NCBI GenBank assembly: GCA_009840545.1
Contig: VXNM01000010.1
Span: 1 to 64,000 of the forward strand
Reading direction: 5' to 3'
Source of the DNA: Gammaproteobacteria bacterium
GTDB taxonomy: Bacteria > Pseudomonadota > Gammaproteobacteria > Pseudomonadales > Azotimanducaceae
DNA: 64,000 nucleotides
In this document: one piece after another, positions 1 through 9,168 of the stretch
Layout: every line of letters starts with the position of its first letter
Position numbering within the stretch: position 1 is the stretch's first letter
Made by a program: the position numbers and the translations under genes
Notes under the pieces: model-generated
The model's input: the letters and a program-made list of their open reading frames with translations, nothing else
Database searches by the model: none
Told to the model about the DNA's origin: nothing

Positions 1-41
1 CTTCGTAAATCCCGATGGGAGGTTGTTCCATAAAAGATGGT

Positions 42-108
42 ATGGATGTCTTCCAGTTTGCTACCTTGACAGGCAGCTCGTTTTTTCTTAAAGATGGAAG
101 GCATCCAT
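42..108. repeat. Imperfect inverted repeat before the transposase start
   Basis: Thirteen bases at 42-54 (ATGGATGTCTTCC) are matched at 12 of 13 positions by the reverse complement of 96-108, so the RNA could fold into a stem ending at the transposase ATG at 107. In IS110 elements the non-coding end next to the transposase gene encodes the structured bridge RNA. This stretch may be what is left of such a region, but the element boundary cannot be seen here. Confidence 0.45.
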
Positions 109-517
109 GGAAATCAATGCTGCAACGGTTGGGCTCGATCTGGCGAAAATCTCGTTTCACGTGTTCTGCGCAGACGAGAACGGATACAGCATCGAGCGAA
201 AGCAGATCAGACGAAAACAGGTTCTCGAACATTTTGGTAGATTGTCGCCGTGCACGGTGGCTATGGAGACCTGTTCCGGAGCGAACTGGTGGTGTCGAAA
301 GTTGCGGGAACTCGGTCACGACGCACGCCTGATTCCGGCCGCCTATGTGAAGCAGCGCTTTGGGTCAGAAGAAACCGGCTTGAGAGGAGAATATCTTCAG
401 CCTGAAAAGCAACGACAAGAGTATTCGCACGGACTGCGGCTTGGAAACGAGGCGAACCTATTAGGAACTCCTATCGAAATGTGTTGCATCCAATTTGAGA
501 CCTCTTGTGCATTTTGA
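107..517 (+). pseudogene. IS110-family transposase, N-terminal remnant
   Basis: The first 85 or so residues are a clear IS110-family DEDD transposase N-terminus: VGLDLAK carries the first catalytic Asp, and AMETCSGANWWCR carries the Glu. Similarity stops after AAYVK, just before the segment that normally supplies the next two acidic residues (KNDAADA type). The last 50 residues of the open frame look unrelated. The whole serine-containing C-terminal domain is missing, because family members are about 330-400 residues long. The protein cannot be an active recombinase. It marks past insertion activity beside the AT-rich gene that follows. I am confident of the family. The exact point of truncation (near 355-360) is estimated from where the family pattern ends. 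Confidence 0.8.
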
Positions 518-838
518 GGGGACCGAGAGCTCAAAAAACGGTATCAAGGCTCATGGACAGGCACCACAGTTTGTCAAATCGGATACGATTCGCAGAAGGT
601 GTCAATTTTAACGTTCTATCGCCCACGTGTTGGTCAAAGATGCTTGTTAGAGGTCACCAAATCATATCCAGTATCACTATCGTAATTGCTCAGTAACCTC
701 CAATCAATAACACGTCGACTTATAGTCGTAGCCGCTCGTAATAACAGTGCTGTGTAAAAAAGAAACCCACAGATAAAGAGTCAAACGGGAACTGTCTAGC
801 TAAATTCATAGCTCGCTTACAATTCATTCATAGAAATC
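518..838. other. Non-coding stretch after the transposase remnant
   Basis: About 320 bases separate the broken transposase from the 3' end of the large minus-strand gene. I see no protein with family-like composition, no RNA gene and no convincing terminator. Part of it may be decayed insertion-sequence DNA. Confidence 0.4.
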
Positions 839-3800
839 TCAAAAAGGGGTACTGCTCCACCGCACAGCATCAGCATATACTACCGATCCGTTCGTTCGAT
901 TTGAGATGTGAACTACAACCTCTTCTGCTTCGAGGTCAAACGAACCAAGTATATTCCAACCCAGTTTACCCTCTTTAGCGTCGAATTCGATGCTCGTACT
1001 ATCGCCAGATTGTACAACCCAAATTTTGTAGATTCCTAGTTCTTGCAATGTGCGGGACAAACGACCCGATGTTATCCAATTTCGACTACCTCCGCCCAAT
1101 AACCGTACAAGTTTTGGATTTACAGGCATATGAAGGTCTAGTTGCCATCGCGAAGAACGTGGTAATGAACTCTTGAAGGATGCTAGGACTTCTCGAAACC
1201 CCGGTATTCCAACCGCAGCTGTACGACGATATTTTCCAAATGCTCCTTCTAATCGAACACGTGTCCAAGTTGATTGAAGTGGATTATTTTCCACAAAATA
1301 TGGCAGATCGAAATCAGACTCTATACCAAATGGAAGATTACCCCTCAAAAAGTCAAAGCTATGGTTCTCAAACGCATTCTTACTATGTTTAGTACTGAAT
1401 TCGCCATCCAAATCGTCAACAATAATGTCAGTGGACGAATTCCAATCCTCTTCCCTAGTTTCAAAAGAAGCTCTAGACTCTGATTTAGTTTCCAATGAAT
1501 TGACTGTAGGTAGCGTTAAAAGTAGACTTCCTTGATTCAGCGAAATGTAGGTATAGACTCGAACAGCAGATGGACGAAATCTACTGATCAAACGGGCACG
1601 TACAGATGTGCCAGCTGGAATGAAAAATGAATGCGAATCGTATTCCGACAAAAAAATGTTTAATCCAGATTCCCCTCTGGCAAGCTCAAATGTCACCACT
1701 CCTGAAATATCTTCATCATTCCTTACCATAATTATTGTTTCAAAGTACTTGGAACCGTCATTGTTTTCTATTGTCTCAACCGAATAAGCCTCAATTAGAT
1801 ATCCCGGCAACTTTGGACTCTTTATCCATTCAACAAGATAGGCCAATCTGGGTGACTCTAGATCAACAGCTATTTGCTCAATGTCGTTTAGTGTATAACT
1901 ACGTCCAGAGAATCTAGTTCGCAATTCCTTTAGGAATACAAACGTTTCATCTTGGGGAAGCGCGTTATATAGCATATGGGCAATGGCCTTGCATTTAGCA
2001 GTTAACACCTGGAACGACAACATTGGCTCACGCTGAAAGTCCAAATTCGCTAGCGCCTTTTCAAGAACTCTCCAATCTTCAACCGCCCCATTGAAAAGCT
2101 GAGAAAGTAGACTTAAGTATTCATCCTCGCGCACGAGCGTATCTGGGACTAGTACGTGTTCATGAAAGTACCCTTTCAGTCTATACATTCTTGCTAAGAT
2201 AGCTGAAAACTTATTTTCAGGTGCCTCGTCCACCACCCGATTAACCGGAAGATTTCTAAATACGAGATCATTTAAAATACAGTTAAGAGCAGGAGCACCG
2301 TTACCCGTGGGATGGGTGACAAATTCCAATATGTTACGTACACCTTCTCGGAAAATATCGCCACCAAGTGAATCACCAGAGAAAAACGAACCTAATGTAC
2401 CAATGGCAAACTGAGAACGTCTATCTACACCATATTGGTCGGAATCAAGATTTGCAATTTGATGCAACTTAACGTTTGGCAGAGAAAACTCCCGCAGCAT
2501 AATAAGACCAGGAGCAGAAATGTTACTGTTCATATCCCAGCCACCGTTATAAGTTCGAAGATTAGATGGAACTTCTACAAGTGACAGCATTCTAAATGGG
2601 TACGGCACTCCGTGTTCACGCAGAAATTCGAATATTTCTGTGAGTGAACTTCTAATAGCGGAAGAATATTCTTCTAAATATAAGAGACTATCCTCATGAT
2701 TTTTATGTAATAGTAATTCAACGTTCACACCGTCAATTCTCCAACCGAATTTAGTAAACTCCGAAGCAATTAAAGTAATATTTGAAATTGGAACATCTGG
2801 AGCAATACGATAGTGAATTGATTGTTGTTTGGATTCAAGAAAGTCCCGATGCGGGGCAGCAATAGTCCAGTTTCTGGGAATGGATACGCTAATATCAACA
2901 TTAAAGAAATCTGTCCCAATAGCTATATCTTGATCTATCGTAGTAGAATTAGTGAGAGTTGGTAACCATCGAGACGCGTATGGTAACGCTACAAACCTCT
3001 TATTGTAACTAAGAGTCCTATATCCCAGGCTCCGAGTGAAAACGTTATTGGTATTCCACGAATTTTGAAGGTCTACTATTTCATCCAAATAACCAAAGTC
3101 TGCATTAGGAATACCCGATGCGATCAAATGTAAGGTAAGATACTCTCCTGAGACGAAATCTCGCTTGATCGGAACGGACAAGAGGCCATCGTCAAACCTA
3201 TATGCTTGTGCATTTCCATTTACTTTTAGTGAATGAATATGCATTCCAGGATTGAATGAAAAGACGATATTATCGTTTGTATCCGATGACGTTAACTGAA
3301 TTTTCATCGTTATATCTAAATGAAGATTATCTCCTGGAACAATTTTTATTGCCCCAGACACTTCAAGCAAATCACTATCCTTACCCTCAGCGAATTTCTC
3401 TTGATGCATTTTCCACCGTTCTTGCTGTGCAACATCGAAACCCTTTATAATAATTGGCCAAACAATGAACTGTATAGCAATAGTGCCGACCATCATATAA
3501 CCGAAAGCACGAACCAGACGTCGTACAAAGTCTTTGCGTTTCAACATCGTGGCTGAAATGAAAATTAGAAAATATGCCAGTCCAATCAATCCTATTCGAC
3601 TTGTGATTAATCCAATATCTAGTTCATTATTTGATATGCTACTTGGTAACGATGAAAGGAGCATCCCAACATGTCCCAAGTGGGCGGCCAACGTCATCGG
3701 CGCTTGATACGCAAAATAGTAGGTTGAAATTGACAGAGTTGCAACAATTAGTGCGTTTATAGTCCTAGAACTAATTGTAGTGTTTAAGATTGTTACAATT

Positions 3801-4387
3801 CCCGTCCAGAATGCTAGTATAGGAAACACGTCAAAAATTATTAGGGCAACGAAGAATTCTACTCCGGCGCCTATGTTGAAATTTAGTGCACTGATCAATG
3901 TAAGTACTGTTGAGAAGATAATTATCAAGCTAATTGATACAATATAGAAAGTGATAAGTAAGGTTATTACTCCTAGTGCATGGCCGTGCAACAGTTGAAA
4001 GTTTGAGATCGGTTTTGAATCTATTACAGGTTTGATTTGATCTCGAATGGCATTGACTCTAATTTTACCTATTAAAATTGATAGTAGTATGGGTGCAACC
4101 ATTACAAATGTTTGGGTAATGAAGGAGATTTTTATATATTCAGTATTTACTATTCCATTTAGCGGAGAAATAATTTCGGTTACTGAGTATTTGATGGTAA
4201 TGTCAAGGTAATTGAAGATAATGAAGATTGTAGTAATTAAGTAGAGGATCCATAGGGCTACGGTTTTGACCAAGTTTCTTACTTCTAAATTGGCAATTGT
4301 AATCGTTGTTCTTATGGAGTCGATGATGCAGATTAAGTTGCGTTTTTCGCGTCTCATATGAGCTGAATGAGTTAGTGTTAGTCTCAC
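839..4387 (-). CDS. ABC-2-type permease fused to an M1-peptidase-like, golvesin-like ectodomain
   Basis: An 1182-residue membrane protein. Residues 1-325 hold about seven hydrophobic segments in the order of an ABC-2 exporter permease. The rest is largely soluble: beta-rich at about 345-560, then a helical part resembling the ectodomain of the ABC permease/M1 aminopeptidase family (note LSLVEVP, where active members have similar text before the zinc site). No HEXXH zinc motif follows, so peptidase activity is unlikely. The last 40 residues (WNILGSF, then ISNRT and VVYADAVRW) match the ending of golvesin/xanthan-lyase C-terminal domains. No ABC ATPase gene lies next to it, so its energy source, if any, is elsewhere. 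Base composition is clearly AT-richer than the flanks and the gene sits beside an IS110 remnant, both suggesting transfer. The start could also be the internal ATG at residue 11. Confidence 0.7.
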   Translation of the reverse strand: MRLTLTHSAHMRREKRNLICIIDSIRTTITIANLEVRNLVKTVALWILYLITTIFIIFNYLDITIKYSVTEIISPLNGIVNTEYIKISFITQTFVMVAPILLSILIGKIRVNAIRDQIKPVIDSKPISNFQLLHGHALGVITLLITFYIVSISLIIIFSTVLTLISALNFNIGAGVEFFVALIIFDVFPILAFWTGIVTILNTTISSRTINALIVATLSISTYYFAYQAPMTLAAHLGHVGMLLSSLPSSISNNELDIGLITSRIGLIGLAYFLIFISATMLKRKDFVRRLVRAFGYMMVGTIAIQFIVWPIIIKGFDVAQQERWKMHQEKFAEGKDSDLLEVSGAIKIVPGDNLHLDITMKIQLTSSDTNDNIVFSFNPGMHIHSLKVNGNAQAYRFDDGLLSVPIKRDFVSGEYLTLHLIASGIPNADFGYLDEIVDLQNSWNTNNVFTRSLGYRTLSYNKRFVALPYASRWLPTLTNSTTIDQDIAIGTDFFNVDISVSIPRNWTIAAPHRDFLESKQQSIHYRIAPDVPISNITLIASEFTKFGWRIDGVNVELLLHKNHEDSLLYLEEYSSAIRSSLTEIFEFLREHGVPYPFRMLSLVEVPSNLRTYNGGWDMNSNISAPGLIMLREFSLPNVKLHQIANLDSDQYGVDRRSQFAIGTLGSFFSGDSLGGDIFREGVRNILEFVTHPTGNGAPALNCILNDLVFRNLPVNRVVDEAPENKFSAILARMYRLKGYFHEHVLVPDTLVREDEYLSLLSQLFNGAVEDWRVLEKALANLDFQREPMLSFQVLTAKCKAIAHMLYNALPQDETFVFLKELRTRFSGRSYTLNDIEQIAVDLESPRLAYLVEWIKSPKLPGYLIEAYSVETIENNDGSKYFETIIMVRNDEDISGVVTFELARGESGLNIFLSEYDSHSFFIPAGTSVRARLISRFRPSAVRVYTYISLNQGSLLLTLPTVNSLETKSESRASFETREEDWNSSTDIIVDDLDGEFSTKHSKNAFENHSFDFLRGNLPFGIESDFDLPYFVENNPLQSTWTRVRLEGAFGKYRRTAAVGIPGFREVLASFKSSLPRSSRWQLDLHMPVNPKLVRLLGGGSRNWITSGRLSRTLQELGIYKIWVVQSGDSTSIEFDAKEGKLGWNILGSFDLEAEEVVVHISNRTNGSVVYADAVRWSSTPF

Positions 4388-4623
4388 GACTGATGAGTAT
4401 GTCTTTTTATTACGATTTGCTTGCAGAAACTACAATGGTAAGATTGGGTTGATCGTACTACCTGCATGCTAGTATATGTAGCAATTTTTCTTGTCTATTT
4501 CAATCGTGATAGGAACAATATAAAGAAAAGGATGGGATGTGCATGAGCGGCGAGAATTGTCCAGTGTAGTGTACACTAAGGTCATTGCTGTATGTTGGTA
4601 TGGCTTATTGGAGGATGGTTTGG

Positions 4624-4797
4624 ATGCCCTCAGGAGAGCCATCAAAGTTTGTGGGAATCTTTGAGCTCTTTATTCTGTTAGCCGTAGTCATTCTTGTCGT
4701 CGGTTCGTTTATTTTCCGATGGAAAAGACTGGAGGCAAGGGGAAAACTACGACTGCGGAATCTTCTTAGACCCGAACGCAATTCCGACGATCTGTAG
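4624..4797 (+). CDS. Small single-pass membrane protein
   Basis: A 57-residue protein with a hydrophobic stretch of about 22 residues (FVGIFELFILLAVVILVVG) followed by a basic, cytoplasm-type tail (RWKRLEARGKLRLR). The start at 4624 is chosen because GGAGG at 4611-4615 sits nine bases upstream; an in-frame ATG at 4585 lacks such a site. The positive-inside rule predicts the N-terminus outside and the tail in the cytoplasm. I do not recognise the family. It stands alone between the divergent large permease gene and the convergent crotonase gene. Confidence 0.5.
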   Translation: MPSGEPSKFVGIFELFILLAVVILVVGSFIFRWKRLEARGKLRLRNLLRPERNSDDL

Positions 4798-4882
4798 CGC
4801 CACGTGCATGTCAAATTAGACAAAGTTCTGTCTGAATCGAACCTCAAGTCACTGCTAACCGGCTATTGAGGTGGTCCCCCGA

Positions 4883-5722
4883 CTAGCTCCCCTCAAATGG
4901 CGGTATCGGCTTGCCATCTACCACCGCGCGCAATGCCCGAGCTGCATCCCCGGTCGCCATAAGCTCTCCGAACAATTCTGCTTCACGACGAAGCCCTTCT
5001 CCTAAAGGCAGCTCTATGCCCTCACGGATCGCTTGTTTGGCTTTGGCTAGAGCAATGGGAGCCCGTAGTGCCAGCTTTTGTGCGAACTCGTCGACTGCGG
5101 TACGAAATTCCTCTAAAGAATGAGGCAGTACCCTGGAGACAATACCCAACTCGAGAGCAGTTTCTACGTCAAGAACCGACCCGTGGAGAATCAGATCGAG
5201 TGCTCGCGCAACTCCAATCATTCGAGCCAGTCGTTGTGTACCTCCACCGCCAGGAAGTATTCCCACTCCAGTCTCCGGTAGACCTAAAGTAAATTCTCCT
5301 TCTCTCGCAAGACGAAAATCACACGCTAAAGCAAGTTCCAGTCCTCCGCCGTGCGCCATCCCGTTGATTGCCGCAATAGTGACTTGGGGCATGGATTCCA
5401 GAACTCTCATTGCGCCTCGCAAGCCTCCTTCCACGCGAACTCGTCCCGCATTCGTCGATCTCGGTGGTTTGGGCCGGTGACCACGTTCAATCACTCGTTC
5501 AGAAGAATCTGCTAGTTCACCAACCTCGTAGTGGCGAACAAAGATGCCGTCCGACTCTCCAATCAAGACAATCACTCGAACTGAAGGATCCTTCTCAAGA
5601 ATCTGTAGCTGTTCGTAGAGCTCTTGCGATCCCCGTGCGTTGATGGTGTGCCTGGGTGGGTTTGCAAGTCCTAGTTCAACTACATGCCCCTTTCGACGCA
5701 TCGTTACATGATTACTAGACAT
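4883..5722 (-). CDS. Enoyl-CoA hydratase/isomerase (crotonase) family protein
   Basis: A 279-residue crotonase-fold enzyme. The oxyanion-hole glycines and first catalytic Glu are in GMAHGGGLELALACD (Glu129), and the second Glu is in LPETGVGILPGGGGTQRL (Glu150). Both acids of true enoyl-CoA hydratases are therefore present, so hydration of a trans-2-enoyl-CoA is plausible. The first oxyanion segment (FVRHYEVGEL) departs from the usual AGADI pattern, and about 25 extra residues (72-97, rich in Arg and Pro) follow it, which may alter substrate choice. The next two upstream genes on the same strand encode a propionyl-CoA synthetase-like enzyme and an acyl-CoA racemase, suggesting joint action on branched or short acyl-CoAs. 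The substrate is unknown. Confidence 0.85.
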   Translation of the reverse strand: MSSNHVTMRRKGHVVELGLANPPRHTINARGSQELYEQLQILEKDPSVRVIVLIGESDGIFVRHYEVGELADSSERVIERGHRPKPPRSTNAGRVRVEGGLRGAMRVLESMPQVTIAAINGMAHGGGLELALACDFRLAREGEFTLGLPETGVGILPGGGGTQRLARMIGVARALDLILHGSVLDVETALELGIVSRVLPHSLEEFRTAVDEFAQKLALRAPIALAKAKQAIREGIELPLGEGLRREAELFGELMATGDAARALRAVVDGKPIPPFEGS

Positions 5723-5779
5723 TCTTATACGTTCTCCTCCACGATGTAAATTGTGGATGTCAGTTTGTCTTTGCTTGAT

Positions 5780-7681
5780 TCAGTTGGGCTTGGCTAGTAT
5801 TCCTTGCTCCAAGAGTTTCTCGCGGATCCTTTCTATGATTTCGGGATCGTCGATTGTCGACGGTACGGTATAGGGTTCACCGTCAACCATCTTTCTCAAT
5901 ACCTGTCTCAAGATCTTTCCCGATCTGGTCTTCGGAAGTTGCTCCACAACGCAATTGCACTTGAAATTGGCTATTGCACCTACATCTCGTCGGACAATCT
6001 CGACCAAGTCCTGTTGCAGCGTTTCGGCCGAAACATTTGAACCATCCTGAAGAACAGTCAACCCGATGGGAACTTGGCCCTTTAACTCATCGTGAACTCC
6101 AATCACGACACATTCAGCTACAGCTGGATGCGAGGCGACAGCTTCTTCGAGTTCGCCTGAGGAGAGTCGATGCCCTGCAACATTCATCACGTCGTCAACT
6201 CGACCCATGATGTATACAAAGCCATCTTCGTCGCGGTAACCACCATCTCCAGTTGCGTAGTAGCCAGAAAACTGATTCCAATAGGAAGAGACAAATCGAT
6301 CATGGTCTCCCCAAACTGTTGTCAATGTGCCTGGTGGCAACGGTGGTTTTAGGACAACATTACCCGTCTGACCCGTAGGAATTTCGATACCTGCGTCGTC
6401 GACTACTCGCAGGTCGTAACCCGGTACGGGTAGCGTGACCGATCCGGGTTTTGTTTCTCTTAGTCCCATCCCAACCATATTCCCGCAAATTGACCACCCC
6501 GTTTCCGTCTGCCACCAATGATCAATAATCGGAACATTTAGATGTTCCTTGAGCCAATACCACGTTGGGGGATCTAGTCTCTCACCAGCAACGAATAGGT
6601 AGTCGAGACATTCGATGTCATAACGTTTCAACTGTGAGCAGTCCGGGTCCTCTTTTCGTACTGCACGAAATGCTGTAGGAGCAACGAAAAACGTCTTTAC
6701 CGAGTGTTGAGAGATAACTCTCCAAATTGCGCCCGCATCTGGTGTACGAATTGGCTTTCCTTCGTACAAGACTGTCGCACATCCCTTCAGAAGTGGTCCG
6801 TACACGATGTAGGAGTGTCCTACCACCCAACCAACGTCCGACGCTGACCAAAAAACATCTCCCACGTCGCAGCCGTAAATTGAATGCATGCTGTCATAGA
6901 GTGCTACTGCATGTCCCCCACAATCTCGAACTACGCCTTTGGGTTTTCCGGTTGTTCCCGATGTGTACAGGATGTACAGCGGATCCCAAGCATCGGTGGG
7001 AACCGCATCAACACTCGTAGCTCTTGACATCCAATCGTCCCAGTCCACGAACCGAGCATGATTCAAAGTCTCTCGTGCCATCTCACGTTGCAGTACAACG
7101 ACCGGGGCGGCGTCAAAAGAGGACATTTGCAGTGCCCCTTCAACCATCGGCATATAACGAATGACTCTGTCGAACTCGATGCCACAGCTGGCAGTGAGAA
7201 TCAATTTTGGAGTCGCATCGTCAATTCTGGACGACAATTCTCGGGCGGCGAACCCTCCAAATACCACCGAGTGGATCGCACCAATGCGAGCGCAAGCAAG
7301 CATCGCCATGACTGTTTCTGGGATCATGGGCATGTAGATCACTACTCGATCACCAAATCCAACGCCAGAATTGCGCAGAGCACCCGCAATTAGAGACACG
7401 CGCCGAGTTAACTCTTCGAAACTGTAGTGCTCAAGCGTCCCGGTAACCGGCGAATCGTAGATCAAAGCAATTTGGTCGCCTTGACCAGCTTCGACGTGAC
7501 GGTCCAAGCACAGCCATGAAGTATTGAGTTTCCCCCCTTCGAACCACCGGCTTACTCCATTAGGATCCGTACTCAGTATCTTGCTTGGTTCTTCAATCCA
7601 ATCGATTTCTTGGGCGCGGTGATTCCAAAATTCAACCGGGTCGTCGGTCGCATGCTTGTAAGAAACCTCATAGTGATTCAT
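5780..7681 (-). CDS. prpE: Propionyl-CoA synthetase (PrpE/ACSS3-type acyl-CoA ligase)
   Basis: An AMP-forming acyl-CoA ligase of about 633 residues that activates a short carboxylate, probably propionate, through an acyl-adenylate. Seen: the P-loop-like LYTSGTTGKPKGVVRD, the adenylate motif DHWWQTETGW, the hinge region YATGDGGYRDEDG, GRVDDVMNVAGHRLS, and the C-terminal PKTRSGKILR whose Lys is the usual adenylation and acetylation-control residue. Length and sequence fit PrpE/ACSS3 better than AcsA. The ATG at 7681 is preferred; a TTG five codons upstream (7696) is possible. It lies 57 bases upstream of the crotonase gene and 61 bases downstream of the racemase gene, all on the minus strand, so an operon is likely. 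Acetate or another short acid could be the real substrate. Confidence 0.85.
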   Translation of the reverse strand: MNHYEVSYKHATDDPVEFWNHRAQEIDWIEEPSKILSTDPNGVSRWFEGGKLNTSWLCLDRHVEAGQGDQIALIYDSPVTGTLEHYSFEELTRRVSLIAGALRNSGVGFGDRVVIYMPMIPETVMAMLACARIGAIHSVVFGGFAARELSSRIDDATPKLILTASCGIEFDRVIRYMPMVEGALQMSSFDAAPVVVLQREMARETLNHARFVDWDDWMSRATSVDAVPTDAWDPLYILYTSGTTGKPKGVVRDCGGHAVALYDSMHSIYGCDVGDVFWSASDVGWVVGHSYIVYGPLLKGCATVLYEGKPIRTPDAGAIWRVISQHSVKTFFVAPTAFRAVRKEDPDCSQLKRYDIECLDYLFVAGERLDPPTWYWLKEHLNVPIIDHWWQTETGWSICGNMVGMGLRETKPGSVTLPVPGYDLRVVDDAGIEIPTGQTGNVVLKPPLPPGTLTTVWGDHDRFVSSYWNQFSGYYATGDGGYRDEDGFVYIMGRVDDVMNVAGHRLSSGELEEAVASHPAVAECVVIGVHDELKGQVPIGLTVLQDGSNVSAETLQQDLVEIVRRDVGAIANFKCNCVVEQLPKTRSGKILRQVLRKMVDGEPYTVPSTIDDPEIIERIREKLLEQGILAKPN

Positions 7682-7757
7682 GACACCCAATCCCAAATCT
7701 ACGTTTCTTGAGGTAGTAGAACGCTGTTGCGCAGTGAGAGATTCTTCGGATAAAGAC

Positions 7758-8882
7758 CTACCCGATTACACCAGAATCTCTCAGTTGGCCAATCTCCTCG
7801 ACTGAATAGTCAAACGAACTAAGCACATCATCCCCGTCTTGACCTGGAATTCGAGCTCCGTGTCGTACCTTGGGCTCGGTTCGACTGAACCTTGGACTAG
7901 GGGCTGGTTGAGTGATACCGTCCATTTCGACGAATGCGTTTCGAGCCACGTTATGCGGATGGTTTGGTGCCTCCCAAACGGACAATACGGGTGCAAAACA
8001 GATGTCTGTTCCTTCCATAATTTCGCACCACTCGTCGCGTGTCTTGGTCTTGAAGAGCTGCTCCAGGTTCTGCCGCAAAGTAGGCCATTTCTCACGGTTC
8101 ATTTGTTCGGAGAATTCGTCCGCATCCACCGCTGAATGCTTGAGCAGCAATTCGTAGAACTGTGGTTCGATGGATCCGACGCAAATGTATTTTCCATCGC
8201 TCGTTTCGTATGTGTTGTAGAAGTGTGCGCCTCCATCCAAGAGGTTGGCACCGCGCTCATTGATAAATCCACGTTGTGCCATACTGTAGAAAGTGGCCAT
8301 CAAAGCGGCTGAACCGTCCACCATTGCAGCATCCACAACCTGTCCTTTGCCTGATTGCTTAGTCTCCAATAAGGCACAGACAAGGCCAAATGCTAAGAGC
8401 ATTCCGCCTCCGCCAAAGTCGCCAATAAGGTTGAGAGGGGGTATCGGTTTGCCCCCGTTTTCGCCTATCGAATGCAAAGCTCCTGACAGGCCAATGTAGT
8501 TGATGTCGTGACCTGCCACATGAGCCAGTGGACCTTCCTGACCCCATCCGGTCATTCGACCATAGACTAGCTTCTCGTTTCGCTCAAGACAGTCGTCCGG
8601 ACCAAGCCCAAGTCGTTCGGTTACTCCTGGTCTAAATCCCTCAAACAAAGCATCAGAAGTCTCCACCATTCTGAGCACGAGTTCGCGCCCTTCGTCTGAC
8701 TTTAGGTCTATTGATATCGACTTGCGGTTCCTTTGAAGAACATCGGGAGGAGCTCTCCGCGACTGAGATATGCGGTCAACGCGAATCACTTCGGCGCCCA
8801 TATCCGACAGCATCATGCCGCAGAACGGGCCAGGGCCGATTCCTGCGAGTTCAATTACCTGTATTCCTGCTAATGGACCCAC
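7758..8882 (-). CDS. Alpha-methylacyl-CoA racemase (CaiB/BaiF class III CoA-transferase family)
   Basis: A 374-residue family III protein. The catalytic pair of alpha-methylacyl-CoA racemases appears at nearly the same numbering as in the Mycobacterium tuberculosis enzyme: His125 in VAGHDINYIG and Asp155 in NLIGDFGGGGM. A third acid is in the YNTYETSDGKYI segment. These residues favour a racemase, which interconverts 2R and 2S methylacyl-CoAs before beta-oxidation of branched chains, over a CoA-transferase. First gene of a three-gene minus-strand group with the propionyl-CoA synthetase and crotonase. Oxidation of methyl-branched chains releases propionyl-CoA, so the grouping makes metabolic sense, but that link is inference. 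Confidence 0.85.
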   Translation of the reverse strand: MGPLAGIQVIELAGIGPGPFCGMMLSDMGAEVIRVDRISQSRRAPPDVLQRNRKSISIDLKSDEGRELVLRMVETSDALFEGFRPGVTERLGLGPDDCLERNEKLVYGRMTGWGQEGPLAHVAGHDINYIGLSGALHSIGENGGKPIPPLNLIGDFGGGGMLLAFGLVCALLETKQSGKGQVVDAAMVDGSAALMATFYSMAQRGFINERGANLLDGGAHFYNTYETSDGKYICVGSIEPQFYELLLKHSAVDADEFSEQMNREKWPTLRQNLEQLFKTKTRDEWCEIMEGTDICFAPVLSVWEAPNHPHNVARNAFVEMDGITQPAPSPRFSRTEPKVRHGARIPGQDGDDVLSSFDYSVEEIGQLRDSGVIG

Positions 8883-9168
8883 AAATTCCTCCGGATCAAA
8901 CTAGCCCACACGCGTTAGGGGCAGATACAACCAAGCATTTCGACACAGCCAAGATTCCACAATGATGTTGGATTTGGTTCCGCGCAACTGCTCTCGAAAA
9001 CTCATGATACGTCACCGGTTTTCGAACGTCGAAGTGCTACTACATCGATGAACCATTTCCGATGGCGATGTTTGATGAGTCCAATACTTCAATCGAGAGA
9101 TCTGCGGAACCGCAGTGCTACTGAGAATTCGCCCGTAAAATACTTGCAGCGATTGAACAGCTATCGAT

